64,000 nt of DNA, taken from NCBI RefSeq assembly GCF_020164455.1, contig NZ_JAIQWW010000001.1, positions 1 to 64,000 of the forward strand, in the 5' to 3' direction. Origin of the DNA: Phyllobacterium chamaecytisi. GTDB taxonomy: Bacteria > Pseudomonadota > Alphaproteobacteria > Rhizobiales > Rhizobiaceae. The position numbers were made by a program, and so were the translations under genes. Within the stretch, counting starts at the first letter, position 1; each line of letters opens with the position of its first letter. Shown here piece by piece: positions 22,573 through 32,449 of this stretch. A model generated the notes under the pieces. The model had not been told where the DNA came from. It searched no databases and was given only the letters and a program-made list of their open reading frames with translations.

Positions 22573-22974
22573 ATGACCATGAATCAAGACACGGCGCTTT
22601 ACCCACCAGTTGACCCCGTAGCTGCCGGTGTAAAAGCACGCTGTCCTCGATGCGGGCAGGGGAAGCTGTTCGACGGGTTCCTCGCGCCGGCGAAGCACTG
22701 TTCCAGTTGTGGGCTGGATTATTCATTCATTGACACAGGCGAGGGCCCAGCAGTTCTGGTGATGCTCTTGATCGGCTTCATTGTCGTCGGCCTTGCCCTC
22801 TGGATGGAGGTGACGCTCGATCCGCCATTGTGGCTGCATTTTATCCTGTGGATACCCTTGGCCCTCGTGCTCTGCCTTACGGCCCTCCGCTGGATGAAGG
22901 GCATTCTGATAGCCTTGCAGTACAAGCATAAAGCCGCAGAGGGTCGGCTTGATACGCTGGATAGCCATGACTGA
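22573..22974 (+). CDS. DUF983 family membrane protein
   Basis: This 133-residue protein has a zinc-ribbon-like N-terminus with two Cys-X2-Cys pairs, CPRCGQGKLF and CSSCGLDY, followed by two transmembrane helices (about 57-76 and 82-101). DUF983 proteins are regularly found beside cytochrome oxidase assembly genes in alphaproteobacteria, so a role near oxidase biogenesis is plausible but unproved. TTGAGG lies 5 bases before the ATG at 22573; ATG 22579 is an alternative. The stop overlaps the surf1 gene, which starts at 22967. Confidence 0.87.
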   Translation: MTMNQDTALYPPVDPVAAGVKARCPRCGQGKLFDGFLAPAKHCSSCGLDYSFIDTGEGPAVLVMLLIGFIVVGLALWMEVTLDPPLWLHFILWIPLALVLCLTALRWMKGILIALQYKHKAAEGRLDTLDSHD

Positions 22975-23767
22975 GCGCGTGACACCTTTACCAAGCAACC
23001 GCTTCCCGTGGATAAAAGTTGTTCTGGGTGCAATCGTTTTCGCAATCTTGATCGCCCTCGGGACATGGCAGGTCGAACGTCTCTATTGGAAGGAAGGCCT
23101 GCTGGCGGAGATAGATGCTCGAACGCATGCGAAGCCCTCTTCGCTCGCCGAGATAGAGAAAGTCTGGGCGGCTGAAAAGGATGTCGACTACCGGACAGTG
23201 ACAGTGACCGGCCGGCTGCTTAATGATCGCGAGCGTCACTATTTCGCGACCTATGACGGCACTTCCGGGTTCTACGTCTATACGCCGCTTTTGCTTGATG
23301 ATGGTCGCGCAGTCTTTGTCAATCGCGGCTTTGTTCCCTATGACAAGAAGAATTCCGTGACACGGCCCGAAGGTGAAGTTGAGGGACAGGTGGTTGTAAC
23401 GGGGCTTGCGCGCAATCCGCTTTATGACAAGCCTTCGTCGATCGTGCCGAACAACGACCTCATGACCAATATCTACTATTGGAAAGACCTGCCAACGATG
23501 GCGGGACAGTCGGGCATTGCAGATGACAAGCTGGTTCCTTTTTTCATCGATGCCGACAAGACGCCAAATCCCGGGGGGCTACCGGTCGGCGGCGTAACGA
23601 TCATCGATCTGCCAAACAGCCACCTGCAATACGCGGTAACCTGGTATGGCCTCGCCGCGACACTGCTTGCGGTCGCGGGAATTTCGCTTTGGCAACGATA
23701 CCATCCCAAAGATCCAAACGAGCCTGATCCCAGCCAATCTGAAGCTTCGGACTTGACTTCGCGTTGA
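22967..23767 (+). CDS. surf1: SURF1 family cytochrome oxidase assembly protein
   Basis: SURF1 helps insert haem a into subunit I. The 266-residue protein has the family layout: an N-terminal transmembrane helix (about 14-33) running into [15 protein letters not shown], a periplasmic domain containing VFVNRGFVP, and a second helix near the C-terminus (about 225-245) preceded by [14 protein letters not shown]. The ATG lies inside the end of the DUF983 gene, an 8-base overlap. It precedes ispH. Confidence 0.95.
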   Translation: MTERVTPLPSNRFPWIKVVLGAIVFAILIALGTWQVERLYWKEGLLAEIDARTHAKPSSLAEIEKVWAAEKDVDYRTVTVTGRLLNDRERHYFATYDGTSGFYVYTPLLLDDGRAVFVNRGFVPYDKKNSVTRPEGEVEGQVVVTGLARNPLYDKPSSIVPNNDLMTNIYYWKDLPTMAGQSGIADDKLVPFFIDADKTPNPGGLPVGGVTIIDLPNSHLQYAVTWYGLAATLLAVAGISLWQRYHPKDPNEPDPSQSEASDLTSR

Positions 23768-23817
23768 TTGCCGCCCAATTCCAACAGCACTGTAACGCTT
23801 CCATGAGACACGACACG

Positions 23818-24819
23818 ATGGCTGACAAGAAACCACTGACAATCCGCCTGTGCGGACCGCGCGGTTTTTGCGCCGGTGTGGATCGCGCCATCCAGATCGT
23901 CGTTTTGGCGTTGAAGAAACATGGCGCGCCTGTCTACGTTCGCCATGAGATCGTGCACAACCGCTACGTCGTCGAAGGCTTGCAGGCTCGCGGAGCGGTT
24001 TTTGTCGAAGAGCTTGACGAAATTCCTCCGGAGCATCGCAATCAGCCTGTTGTCTTTTCCGCGCACGGTGTGCCGAAATCGGTTCCCTCCGATGCGCAAA
24101 GCAAGAACCTTTTCTATCTGGATGCAACATGCCCGCTGGTCTCCAAAGTTCATAAGCAGGCGATGCGCCACCAGCGGCTTGGCCGCCACGTCATCCTCGT
24201 CGGTCACTCTGGCCATCCGGAAGTCATCGGTACGATGGGTCAATTGCCCGAAGGTGCGGTCACGCTGGTCGAAACCATCGCCGAAGCTGAGACCTATGTC
24301 CCCGAGGATCCCGATAACCTCGGCTTCGTGACGCAGACAACACTTTCCGTTGACGATACTGCCGGGATCATCGCGACGTTACAGCGCCGCTTCCCCGCGC
24401 TGACGGCACCAGCTGCAGAATCGATCTGCTACGCCACGACGAACCGCCAAGACGCTGTGAAAGCCGCGGCTCCAGGCTGCGACCTTTTTCTCGTCGTGGG
24501 GGCTCCGAACTCTTCCAATTCAAAGCGACTGGTTGAGGTCGCCGAACGGTCGGGGGCCGTACAATCTCTGTTGGTTCAACGAGCCGGCGACATCGACTGG
24601 AGCAAGGTCGGCAACATTTCGGTGGTCGGATTATCCGCCGGAGCTTCAGCTCCGGAGATCATCGTTGACGAAATCATTCAGTCCTTTTCGGAGCGGTATA
24701 TCGTGTCGATCGAACTCGCGGAAACAACCATCGAGACCGAGAATTTCCATGTGATGCGGGATCTGCGCGACGTGGAACTGACGAGCGCCGATATGGCATT
24801 CGTCAACGGAAGCCGCTGA
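23818..24819 (+). CDS. ispH: 4-hydroxy-3-methylbut-2-enyl diphosphate reductase
   Basis: IspH makes IPP and DMAPP in the last step of the non-mevalonate pathway that starts with the dxs gene at 10.9 kb. The 333-residue iron-sulfur enzyme has its three cluster cysteines in [25 protein letters not shown] and [10 protein letters not shown]. The active-site Glu/Thr region is [14 protein letters not shown] and [10 protein letters not shown]-terminal [13 protein letters not shown] and [10 protein letters not shown] are also conserved. In-frame starts exist at 23764 and 23803; 23818 gives the usual family length. thrB starts 2 bases after the stop. Confidence 0.97.
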   Translation: MADKKPLTIRLCGPRGFCAGVDRAIQIVVLALKKHGAPVYVRHEIVHNRYVVEGLQARGAVFVEELDEIPPEHRNQPVVFSAHGVPKSVPSDAQSKNLFYLDATCPLVSKVHKQAMRHQRLGRHVILVGHSGHPEVIGTMGQLPEGAVTLVETIAEAETYVPEDPDNLGFVTQTTLSVDDTAGIIATLQRRFPALTAPAAESICYATTNRQDAVKAAAPGCDLFLVVGAPNSSNSKRLVEVAERSGAVQSLLVQRAGDIDWSKVGNISVVGLSAGASAPEIIVDEIIQSFSERYIVSIELAETTIETENFHVMRDLRDVELTSADMAFVNGSR

Positions 24820-24821
24820 TA

Positions 24822-25802
24822 ATGGCCGTCTATACCGACATCAATGAAATCGACTTGGCGCACTTCCTCAAAGACTACGATATCGGCGAGCTGCTTTCGT
24901 ATAAGGGCATTGCCGAGGGCGTCGAAAACTCCAACTATCTGCTGCATACCAGCACTGGATCGTTCATTCTGACGTTGTACGAGAAACGTGTGAACAGCAA
25001 CGATCTGCCGTTCTTTCTCGGTTTGATGCGACATCTGGCGGGCAAGGGGATACGCTGTCCTTTGCCAGTGAACCAGAAGTCCGGATCAAGCATCGGCGAA
25101 CTGGCTGGTCGGCCTGCTGCGATCGTAACCTTTCTCGAAGGCATGTGGATGCGCCGCCCGACCGTGCAGCATTGCTTTGCCTTGGGCGAGGCAATGGCGA
25201 GGATGCATGTCGCGGGGGAAGATTTCCCCATGCGCCGCCCCAATGCGCTCTCTGTAGAAGGCTGGCGGCCTCTATGGGATAATTCCAAGGCCGGTGCCGG
25301 TCGGGTTGAACCGGGCCTTGCCGAGGAGACCGAGGCCGATCTTGCCTTCTTCGAGTCAAACTGGCCGTCGCACTTGCCCTCGGGTGTGATCCATGCCGAC
25401 CTTTTTCCAGACAACGTCTTCTTTTTGGGAAACAAATTGTCGGGACTGATCGATTTCTATTTCGCCTGTACCGATCTGCTTGTCTACGATGTGGCCGTTT
25501 GCCTGAACGCCTGGTGCTTTGAAAAGGATCATTCCTTCAATCTGACCAAGGGCACAGCCTTGCTCCGAGGCTACAATTCTGTTCGCCCGCTCTCGGCGGA
25601 CGAAGCGGTAAGCCTGCCTGTCCTTGCACGCGGTTCGGCGCTGCGTTTCATGCTCACAAGATTGTACGATTGGCTCAACACGCCGGAAGGCAGCCTCGTC
25701 GTCAAAAAAGACCCGATGGAATACATCCGCCGGATGCGCTTTCACCGCCAGATCAGGTCGGCAAAAGAATACGGGCTTATCCTGGAAGGGTCAAAAGTGT
25801 GA
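24822..25802 (+). CDS. thrB: Homoserine kinase (ThrB, APH-fold type)
   Basis: This 326-residue kinase phosphorylates homoserine for threonine synthesis; threonine synthase is encoded at 34350-35756. It is the aminoglycoside-phosphotransferase-fold form common in alphaproteobacteria, not the GHMP form of E. coli. The catalytic loop is [11 protein letters not shown] and the metal Asp lies in [13 protein letters not shown]. Start and stop are tightly packed: 2 bases after ispH, and its TGA overlaps the rnhA GTG. Confidence 0.94.
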   Translation: MAVYTDINEIDLAHFLKDYDIGELLSYKGIAEGVENSNYLLHTSTGSFILTLYEKRVNSNDLPFFLGLMRHLAGKGIRCPLPVNQKSGSSIGELAGRPAAIVTFLEGMWMRRPTVQHCFALGEAMARMHVAGEDFPMRRPNALSVEGWRPLWDNSKAGAGRVEPGLAEETEADLAFFESNWPSHLPSGVIHADLFPDNVFFLGNKLSGLIDFYFACTDLLVYDVAVCLNAWCFEKDHSFNLTKGTALLRGYNSVRPLSADEAVSLPVLARGSALRFMLTRLYDWLNTPEGSLVVKKDPMEYIRRMRFHRQIRSAKEYGLILEGSKV

Positions 25803-26254
25803 AGGAGATTCAGGCTTTTACCGATGGCGCTTGCTCCGGCAATCCCGGCCCGGGAGGCTGGGGCGCGGTTCTACGCTGGAACGGCAATGAAAAGGAACTC
25901 TCTGGCGGTGAAGCCGACACGACCAACAACCGTATGGAGTTGATGGCGGCGATCTCGGCTTTGAATGCCCTGAAGGAACCCTGCCAGGTCGATCTCTATA
26001 CGGATTCGGTCTATGTTCGCGATGGTATTTCTGGCTGGATCGACGGCTGGAAGCGTAACGGTTGGAAAACTGCCGCGAAGAAGCCGGTGAAGAATGCCGA
26101 ACTCTGGCAGGCGCTGGATGAGGCGCGCAAGCGCCACAAGGTGGTCTGGCATTGGGTCAAAGGGCATGCGGGTCATCCGGAGAATGAACGTGCCGACGAA
26201 CTCGCGCGCGCTGGCATGGCTCCTTTCAAACAAAAGCGAATGCCGCAAGTTTAA
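25799..26254 (+). CDS. rnhA: Ribonuclease HI
   Basis: RNase HI cleaves the RNA strand of RNA/DNA hybrids. The protein is about 151 residues. The four catalytic acidic residues are visible in [29 protein letters not shown] and NERADELA. The basic handle region, with [16 protein letters not shown], is present, as in E. coli. The start is GTG at 25799, overlapping the thrB stop, with GGAAGGG about 7 bases upstream; an open frame continues upstream inside thrB but is not part of the gene. Confidence 0.95.
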   Translation: MKEIQAFTDGACSGNPGPGGWGAVLRWNGNEKELSGGEADTTNNRMELMAAISALNALKEPCQVDLYTDSVYVRDGISGWIDGWKRNGWKTAAKKPVKNAELWQALDEARKRHKVVWHWVKGHAGHPENERADELARAGMAPFKQKRMPQV

Positions 26255-26352
26255 GCATATCACGTGAAGAGGTGCGCGGCGCGCAAGGATGGCGATACGT
26301 TGCGGCCGGTATTTCGCGAGGCCCGGCGATAGGGCCTTCCCGGCATGAAATA

Positions 26353-26378
26353 GAGGGATCGGCGCGAACCAATCCCTC
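26353..26378. terminator. Stem-loop between convergent rnhA and lipoprotein genes
   Basis: A 10-base-pair stem (26353-26362 with 26369-26378, one mismatch) closes a 6-base loop between two convergent genes. Neither side has a good T-tract, so it is only a candidate bidirectional terminator. Confidence 0.4.
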
Positions 26379-26384
26379 ATAACG

Positions 26385-26686
26385 TTACTGGCCGGTCATG
26401 ATGCCCTTGACGCCGCGCCCCATGGTGCAAGCTTTCAGATGGGCGATTTCCGCCTCATGGTCGCCTCCGCTCATGCTGGCTACCGGCAAACCGATCAGGA
26501 AAACGCCAAGCGCGTCATTGGTCGCGGCAGATTGCTGAACCGATGAAAAGGCGGCAAGTTGTTGCGCCGCGTTGGGTGGGCAATTGCTGGCATAGGCAAG
26601 TGGCTGGATGCGGCCGGGCGGCGTGGCGCAACCGGAGAGCAAGCTGATGCGATGAATGGTGCTGCTAGTTTCTTCAATTTGGTCAT
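26385..26686 (-). CDS. Small lipoprotein with apparent frameshift in signal peptide
   Basis: One minus-strand frame gives a mature lipoprotein-like sequence: LLSGCATPPG, then CPPNAAQQLAAF, DALGVFLIGLPVASMSGGD and E-A-E-I-A-H-L-K, a pattern seen in small Hyphomicrobiales lipoproteins. Upstream in that frame the sequence is hydrophilic and not a signal peptide. A different frame provides a good one: ATG at 26686 after AGGGGAA, reading MTKLKKLAAPFIASA. One missing base near 26643 would join them into MTKLKKLAAPFIASA-LLSGC. Either this is a recent frameshift or a sequence error. If read unshifted from 26744, the product would not be exported. Confidence 0.55.
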
Positions 26687-26744
26687 TTTCCCCTGAAAGC
26701 GTTTTCTCATCAAGCCGGTTTGTCATCCCCCCGGCGACGGGCAA

Positions 26745-27386
26745 GCGCCCGAATGGTCAGAGTAAACGCTCAAGGCTTAAGGATTGCGCCCGACTTAGAT
26801 TAAGCTTTTAACCAACTAACGCGCATCGATGATATTATCAGCCTTTGTCTTCATCACAGCCGATGTTCAGCGGCCGGCGACTTCTGCGAAAGGATTGATG
26901 GAGTTCACCTTGGAGGCGTCCTTGGACAGAACTTCCCCCGGACAGTGGGCCCGTTACCCGCCATCGGAGGCGCCACTTCGAACGGCTCCGGAAGCAGTTC
27001 CCGCCGAGAGGACGGGGAGAAGGATAACCCGGGTTTGGAGAGCGTGGATAAACAGCCACAATTATTTCTGTCTGAGGCTGCTGATTTGCCCGATGGCAAT
27101 GCTTGCTGTACGTGGTTCGACAAGCTCACCATGAGGGAAGTGGGTTCATTGCAGGAGCCAGGAACAGCAACACTGATGCCCCTCGACGCCTCCGGTTATC
27201 TTGCAGTTCACCCATCTCCCTCATGGTGAGCTTGTCGAACCACGCACAGTGCCTTTTGCCAAAATCTAGTACCGACAGCAAAATGTCTCTCACTCTCCCC
27301 CCTGTGGGGAGGGAGGATGCGCAGCAGCAGGGAGGGGTCCTCTGGATTTGCACCCAGACTTATCCCCACCCCGATACGAGTTTTTC
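26745..27386. other. 640-base non-coding region with palindromic repeat
   Basis: I see no gene in this gap between the small lipoprotein and the 3' end of the peroxiredoxin gene. It holds a 34-base inverted repeat (27111-27244) and, near 27292-27312, a short C-rich/G-rich hairpin-like stretch. Short open frames here lack ribosome sites and family resemblance. The content is that of a repeat-accreting intergenic region. Confidence 0.6.
27111..27244. repeat. 34-base inverted repeat with 66-base spacer
   Basis: The arm 27111-27144 and the reverse complement of 27211-27244 differ at only two adjacent positions. The core is GTGGTTCGACAAGCTCACCA. The arrangement is that of a dispersed palindromic intergenic element or a small non-autonomous mobile unit; no transposase is present. 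Confidence 0.8.
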
Positions 27387-27872
27387 CTACAGCTGATTGA
27401 GAATGGTAGCTGCGCTTGAGGTGACGGCCTGACCAGGAGACTCTTCGATATTGAGCTGCTTCACCACGCCGTCTTCAACCAGCATTGAATAACGCTTGGA
27501 GCGTATGCCCATATTACCGGCACCAAGATCGACATCGAGACCGACAGCCTTGGTGAAAGTGGCATTGCCGTCCGAGAGATACTGAATTTTGCCCTCGCCA
27601 TTCGTTGCCTTGGCCCAGGCGCCCATGACATGCGGATCATTGACGGCGACGACGACAATTGCGTCGATATCCTTTGCCAGAATTGCATCTCTGTTTTCAA
27701 GATAACCCGGCAGATGGTTCATGCTGCAGGTCGGCGTAAATGCGCCAGGAACAGCAAAGAGAACAATTCTCTTGCCCTTGAAGAGCGCATCGGAGCGGAC
27801 TTCACTGACGCCCTCGTCCGATTTCGTCTTGAATATAGCGTCCGGCAAACGCTCGCCCACCTTGATCGTCAT
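27387..27872 (-). CDS. Peroxiredoxin (Prx5-like, 1-Cys)
   Basis: This 161-residue thiol peroxidase is of the Prx5/AhpE-like group, which reduces H2O2 and organic peroxides. The peroxidatic Cys49 is in the signature PGAFTPTC, with the family Arg further on in IRSKRYSM. There is no second Cys in the protein, so it should recycle with an external thiol such as glutathione or a glutaredoxin. The ATG at 27872 follows GGGAGCT; a longer open frame upstream is not supported. Confidence 0.93.
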   Translation of the reverse strand: MTIKVGERLPDAIFKTKSDEGVSEVRSDALFKGKRIVLFAVPGAFTPTCSMNHLPGYLENRDAILAKDIDAIVVVAVNDPHVMGAWAKATNGEGKIQYLSDGNATFTKAVGLDVDLGAGNMGIRSKRYSMLVEDGVVKQLNIEESPGQAVTSSAATILNQL

Positions 27873-27951
27873 GAATAGCTCCCTGTGAGATGATGATATG
27901 CGCCCTTCCGCACATAGGGTGCGTACTTGCAAAAGTCGAGAATTTTGATCG

Positions 27952-28749
27952 TTATTCCTGCACGTTGATCATGCCGGAGACGGCCTTGTCTCCTTGAACC
28001 AGCGTGTAGTTAAGAGGGGGTGTTTTTTTGTCCTTTCCGGAAATGATCCGCACGGAAAAAACGGCACTATTTGCCTGCCGGTCCTTCAGTTTCGACATGC
28101 CGAACGTAACGATTCCATCGCCCGCGACGAAAATGTCGGTGTTTGGATCATCGGAAGGCAGGTCGACCGTTACCCTCACACGATCATCCTTGCGTACCGC
28201 GCTACGCGCGCCGAATGTCGCCGACGCTTCGCCCGGCAGCTGTTCGAAGGCCGAATCTATGAGCGTTTTGGTCAGGGCGTCGGTCGGTTTGGTGTTGTCG
28301 ACGGTAAAATCAAACTCCGCTTTAACAGGGATGCAGATCGTCTCGCAAATCCCAAGAAATGCATGGCCCTTCAAATGGGCAGGCTTGGCAGGATCGGCGA
28401 GTATGAGCGTGAGCGGCAGGGAGACTGGTTTCTTGTATCCTGCCCAGTGGGTATTGCCGTCATCGAAGCGATGCGGCGTTGGAAACGCAAGCGCATAGCT
28501 TTTGATGTTGGTGCTTTCAGTGAGATCGAGTTCTGGCGGCACACCCGCATCACCGGGTTCTCGCCAATAGGTTTTCCAGCCCGGATCAAGATTAATTTCT
28601 ATCGCCCCGCGGATCTCGGGCGATGGCTGGACGGGATTGTCGATGACGAGCCTGACATTGCCGCCGGGTGTCTTCGTCCATTCGGAATTTGCATGCGCCG
28701 GAGCGGTAAACGCAATCACGGCCGCAAAAAAGAGCAGTTTTATTTTCAT
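27952..28749 (-). CDS. Periplasmic protein with DsbD N-terminal-like domain
   Basis: This 265-residue protein has a Sec signal peptide (about 1-20, ending APAHA). It resembles the periplasmic alpha domain of DsbD and ScsB-type thiol reductases: [17 protein letters not shown] and a close Cys pair in [10 protein letters not shown], which would be the redox site. The membrane and thioredoxin-like domains of DsbD are missing, so it must act alone or with a partner. The ATG at 28749 is chosen because it begins the signal peptide; an upstream in-frame ATG at 28809 would give a long charged leader. Confidence 0.82.
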   Translation of the reverse strand: MKIKLLFFAAVIAFTAPAHANSEWTKTPGGNVRLVIDNPVQPSPEIRGAIEINLDPGWKTYWREPGDAGVPPELDLTESTNIKSYALAFPTPHRFDDGNTHWAGYKKPVSLPLTLILADPAKPAHLKGHAFLGICETICIPVKAEFDFTVDNTKPTDALTKTLIDSAFEQLPGEASATFGARSAVRKDDRVRVTVDLPSDDPNTDIFVAGDGIVTFGMSKLKDRQANSAVFSVRIISGKDKKTPPLNYTLVQGDKAVSGMINVQE

Positions 28750-28923
28750 TTTTGGACCTTTACAGGCCTTTTGGGCACTATCAAGGATGTGACTGATTTT
28801 GCGCATCATTTCTGTGTGAGAAGTAATCCCGCAATGCGTGCACGGCTGAGGGATTTAAGTATCATTTACAATTCGTTACCCAAAGCCGTTGTCATTTACA
28901 GAATCCTTGGTACCTTTATTCTC

Positions 28924-29526
28924 ATGGAGATTTTCAGAGACGCCAACAAAGAGACCGGATTTCTGAATGGACAGTTCCTTCTCGCCATGCCGGGAATGGA
29001 CGACAGCCGGTTTGCGCGTTCGGTCATCTATGTTTGTGCGCACTCTGAAAAGGGCGCTATGGGCCTGATCATCAACCGTGTCCAGGACATGGAGTTTTCG
29101 GATATCCTTGTTCAACTGGGTGTTCTCGATGAGCAACAGGCAATCATGATGCCTGAGCGGACGCGCGATTTTCTGGTGCGCAATGGGGGACCTGTCGAAA
29201 TGCGGCGAGGCTTTGTCCTGCATTCCGATGATTATCTCACCGATTCAACCATGCCGGTCGCAGAAGAAATTTGCCTGACGGGAACTGTGGATATACTACG
29301 TGCAATCTCTGGTGGCCGCGGACCGCGCAAAGCCTTGATGACGCTGGGTTATTCCGGTTGGGCTTCGGGTCAACTTGAGACCGAGATTGCCAACAATGGC
29401 TGGCTCACCTGCAAGGCGTCGCAGGAGTTGCTTTTCGATACGGATATCGACAGCAAGTACGATCGGATTCTCGCCTATATGGGCGTTGATCCGTCACGGC
29501 TGGCCACTGTCGCCGGCCACGCCTGA
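28924..29526 (+). CDS. YqgE/AlgH family protein
   Basis: This 200-residue UPF0301 (YqgE/AlgH) protein has the family landmarks [10 protein letters not shown] (about 16-25), [17 protein letters not shown] and a C-terminal [11 protein letters not shown]. The biochemical role of the family is unknown; AlgH was named as an alginate regulator in Pseudomonas. The open frame extends far upstream, antisense to the DsbD-like gene, but family length fixes the ATG at 28924. The ribosome site is weak. It diverges from the DsbD-like gene and converges on the GGDEF-EAL gene. Confidence 0.92.
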   Translation: MEIFRDANKETGFLNGQFLLAMPGMDDSRFARSVIYVCAHSEKGAMGLIINRVQDMEFSDILVQLGVLDEQQAIMMPERTRDFLVRNGGPVEMRRGFVLHSDDYLTDSTMPVAEEICLTGTVDILRAISGGRGPRKALMTLGYSGWASGQLETEIANNGWLTCKASQELLFDTDIDSKYDRILAYMGVDPSRLATVAGHA

Positions 29527-29529
29527 TTT

Positions 29530-32409
29530 CTACGACGCTTTCGATTGCTGGAACTGCTCACGCAATAGCTTCGTCGCGACGTCCAGTGTAAGCGGCGGGC
29601 TGAACATGAAACTCTGCGCATACTCGCAGCCCATCTGGCGGAGTTGCAGCGCATCGCTTTCGTTTTCAATGCCTTCCGTCACAACAGACAATCCAAGATC
29701 ATGCGCCATGCTGATCATGGAACGAAGCAGTGTCACCTTCTGCGGTTGATCCGCCTTCAGGAAGGACCGGTCGATCTTGATCATGTCGAACGGGAAGGAG
29801 GTCAGGTAGGACAGCGAAGAGTACCCCGTGCCGAAATCATCGAGCGATACACCGACGCCCATCGCCTTGATGCTGGAGAGCACATAGTTGGAGCGCTCCG
29901 GATTTTCCATCATCAGGGATTCCGTCAGTTCCAGTTTCAAACTGGCCGGCTCGATCTGGGTTTGTAGCAGCACCGATCGTACATCATCGATCAGATCCTG
30001 CCGGATCAGTTGGCTGCTGGAAATATTGACCGAGACAAAGAGTGGCGAGGCGCCAAGATTGCGCTGCCAGTTGACGAGGTCTTCCGCCGCCTTCTGCATG
30101 GCAAAAAGACCGAGCTGCACGATAAGACCGGAGCTTTCGGCAATCGGAATGAACTCCGACGGCGGAATGGAGCCACGGCGCGGATGATCCCAGCGCATCA
30201 GCGCTTCGAACCCAGCAATGCTGTTGTCTTCCAGGCGCATGATCGGCTGATAGGCCATGTGAATTTCGCGTCGCTCGAGCGCGCGACGCAGATCAGATTC
30301 CAGCTGCAGCCGGTCACTGCCGACTGCACGGAAGGCAGGGCGGAACGGCTCGATGCGATCGCCGCCGAACCGCTTCGCCTGGAACATGGCCAGCTCGGCA
30401 TCCTTGATCAGATCTTCCGGTGAGGCCGCGCTGCCGCTGGTCCAGGTAATCAGGCCAAGCGATGCAGTCAGCACGATCTCGCGTTTGGAAAAAGCAATCG
30501 GCGCCCGGATGGCTTGTTTCACCGCTTCGGCGAAGGCGGCGATTTTGGCGGGCTCGCTCTCGGAAACAAGAATGAGGCCAAACTGGTCGGCAGCCAGACG
30601 GCTGAGCGTATCCTGCGGCCGCAACAGGCGGTGCAAACGGCGCGAAATCGTCAGCAAGAATGTATCGCCCGCCGACATGCCAAGCCCGTCATTGACCTGC
30701 TTGAACCGGTCAATGTCGATGATGAACACGGTCGGGCGGATCCTGCTCTCGGTCTGCGCCATGGTGATGACGGAGCCCAGGCGGTCCAGGAAGAGTTCGC
30801 GGTTCGGCAGGCCTGTCAGATTGTCGTGCACGGCATCGTGGAGCAGGCGTTCTTCCGCCTTTTTCTGCTCGGTGACATCGATAAGCGTGCCGACACACCG
30901 GACAATTTCACCGTCGGAACCGATGACAGGGCGAGCCTTCAGCGAGTACCAGTAGTAGTGGCCGTCATTGGCGCGCAGGCGGAATGTTTGCGAAATGCGG
31001 CCGCGCCTGTTCTCGAGAATAACATCTAACGTCGTCCGGAAGCGATCGCGGTCGTCCGCATGCAGGCTTGGCAACCAGTTTCGCACGGCGCCGTGCAAAG
31101 AACTTGCCGAGGCTCCAAGGAAATTGGTGAGGTCCGGCGTAGTAACGACGCGATCACGCGGCACGTCCCAATCCCAGACAATATCGCCGGAACCGATAAT
31201 GGCGAGCGCTTGCCGCTCCACATCGGAGAACAGGCCCTGTTGCAGCGCGCCGCCGGAAAATGCGTGCTGCATGACGGTGAAGCCGATGAGGAGAACGATG
31301 AGAACGAGGCCGCCGGCAAGCGCCGGTTGAATGATATCATTGGCCAGAATTCCCGATACGGTGAGCCAGCTGCCCATCAACCAGACGAGGAGGAGTATCC
31401 ATGTCGGTATCAGCATGATCGCGCGATCATAACTTCGGAAGGAGAAGAAGCCGATCAGGACGATGCCAGAAATGATGGTCAGGGCGAAGGAGAAGCGGGC
31501 GATACCGGCCGCGATCGGCGGGTCGAATATGGCAACGCCGGAGACGATGCCGAGGCCGAGAATCCATGTCAGCGCGCCATAGCTGAAATTGTCATGCCAT
31601 CGGTTGAGATTGAGATAGGTGAAGAGGAAGATCACCAGCGTCGCCGCAAGCGCCACCTCGGTGCCCGCTCGCCACATCTGTTCGTTGCCTGGCGTTATCT
31701 CTATCAGCTTGTTCCAGAAGCCGAAATCGACGCAGATATAAGCCAGCACCGCCCACGCGAGCGCGGCTGTTGCAGGAAAAAGCGACGTTCCCTTGACGAC
31801 AAACAGAATGGTCAGGAACAACGCGAGCAAGCCAGCGATTCCGAGAAGAATGCCGCGGTAGAGTGTATAGGAATTGACCGTATCCTTGTAAGCATTCGGC
31901 TCCCAAACGTAGACCTGAGGCAGGTTGGGTGATGCAAGTTCGGCAACAAGCGTGATCACGGCTCCGGGATTGAGCGTAATCAGGAAAATATCGGCATCTT
32001 CGCTGGCTTGCCGGTCCAGCGCGAATCCCTCGCTCGGCGTAATGGATGCGATGCGGGTCGAGCCGAGATCGGGCCAAATGAAACCAGATCCGACGAGGCG
32101 GAAGTGCGGCGCGACTATCAGCCGGTCGATCTGCTCGTCCGTCGGATTGGCAAGGGAGAAGGCTGCCCAGTCACCTGTAGACCGCTTGTCGTTAGCCTGC
32201 ACCTCGATGCGGCGAACGATACCGTCGGTACCCGGTGCGGTGGAAATCTGGAAAGTCTCGCCTTGGTTCCGGTACACTTCGACGGCTTTTGACAGGTCAA
32301 GTGCTGTGCTTTCTTTGGTGATCTTGATTGTCTCGAACGCGTTCGCGACCGATTGCATCGATATCAACAAAATGACGAGCGCAAAAACCCGCGATAAGCC
32401 TTTCAGCAT
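29530..32409 (-). CDS. 7TM sensor with PAS, degenerate GGDEF and EAL domains (cyclic-di-GMP)
   Basis: The protein is about 959 residues. A signal peptide precedes a periplasmic sensor domain (about 25-170) and seven or eight transmembrane helices (about 185-385), the 7TMR-DISM layout. A PAS domain follows (about 405-525, ending in GTLIDVTEQKKAEE). The GGDEF domain has the active-site loop RLAADQF where RLGGDEF is expected, so cyclase activity is unlikely. The EAL domain keeps FEALMRW, LELTESLMMEN and DDFGTGYSSL, so it should hydrolyse cyclic di-GMP. The ATG at 32409 begins the signal peptide; GTG 32430 and ATG 32463 are alternatives. A GNAT gene lies just upstream. Confidence 0.93.
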   Translation of the reverse strand: MLKGLSRVFALVILLISMQSVANAFETIKITKESTALDLSKAVEVYRNQGETFQISTAPGTDGIVRRIEVQANDKRSTGDWAAFSLANPTDEQIDRLIVAPHFRLVGSGFIWPDLGSTRIASITPSEGFALDRQASEDADIFLITLNPGAVITLVAELASPNLPQVYVWEPNAYKDTVNSYTLYRGILLGIAGLLALFLTILFVVKGTSLFPATAALAWAVLAYICVDFGFWNKLIEITPGNEQMWRAGTEVALAATLVIFLFTYLNLNRWHDNFSYGALTWILGLGIVSGVAIFDPPIAAGIARFSFALTIISGIVLIGFFSFRSYDRAIMLIPTWILLLVWLMGSWLTVSGILANDIIQPALAGGLVLIVLLIGFTVMQHAFSGGALQQGLFSDVERQALAIIGSGDIVWDWDVPRDRVVTTPDLTNFLGASASSLHGAVRNWLPSLHADDRDRFRTTLDVILENRRGRISQTFRLRANDGHYYWYSLKARPVIGSDGEIVRCVGTLIDVTEQKKAEERLLHDAVHDNLTGLPNRELFLDRLGSVITMAQTESRIRPTVFIIDIDRFKQVNDGLGMSAGDTFLLTISRRLHRLLRPQDTLSRLAADQFGLILVSESEPAKIAAFAEAVKQAIRAPIAFSKREIVLTASLGLITWTSGSAASPEDLIKDAELAMFQAKRFGGDRIEPFRPAFRAVGSDRLQLESDLRRALERREIHMAYQPIMRLEDNSIAGFEALMRWDHPRRGSIPPSEFIPIAESSGLIVQLGLFAMQKAAEDLVNWQRNLGASPLFVSVNISSSQLIRQDLIDDVRSVLLQTQIEPASLKLELTESLMMENPERSNYVLSSIKAMGVGVSLDDFGTGYSSLSYLTSFPFDMIKIDRSFLKADQPQKVTLLRSMISMAHDLGLSVVTEGIENESDALQLRQMGCEYAQSFMFSPPLTLDVATKLLREQFQQSKAS

Positions 32410-32449
32410 TCGTCCCGTCAATAATTTCACTGATACAACCTTTATTTCC

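Noticed and set aside
26829-27396. Short open frames in the repeat-bearing gap
   Set aside because: They overlap the inverted repeat, lack ribosome sites and show no coding pattern or family match.
27994-28923. Long open frame continuous with and upstream of yqgE, antisense to the DsbD-like gene
   Set aside because: It reads antisense through a well-supported gene, and YqgE family length and motifs begin at 28924. The upstream part has no family resemblance or ribosome site.
29530-29700. Possible frameshift at the C-terminus of the GGDEF-EAL protein
   Set aside because: The EAL domain continues to its normal end and the stop is 4 bases from the convergent yqgE stop, so the gene is intact.
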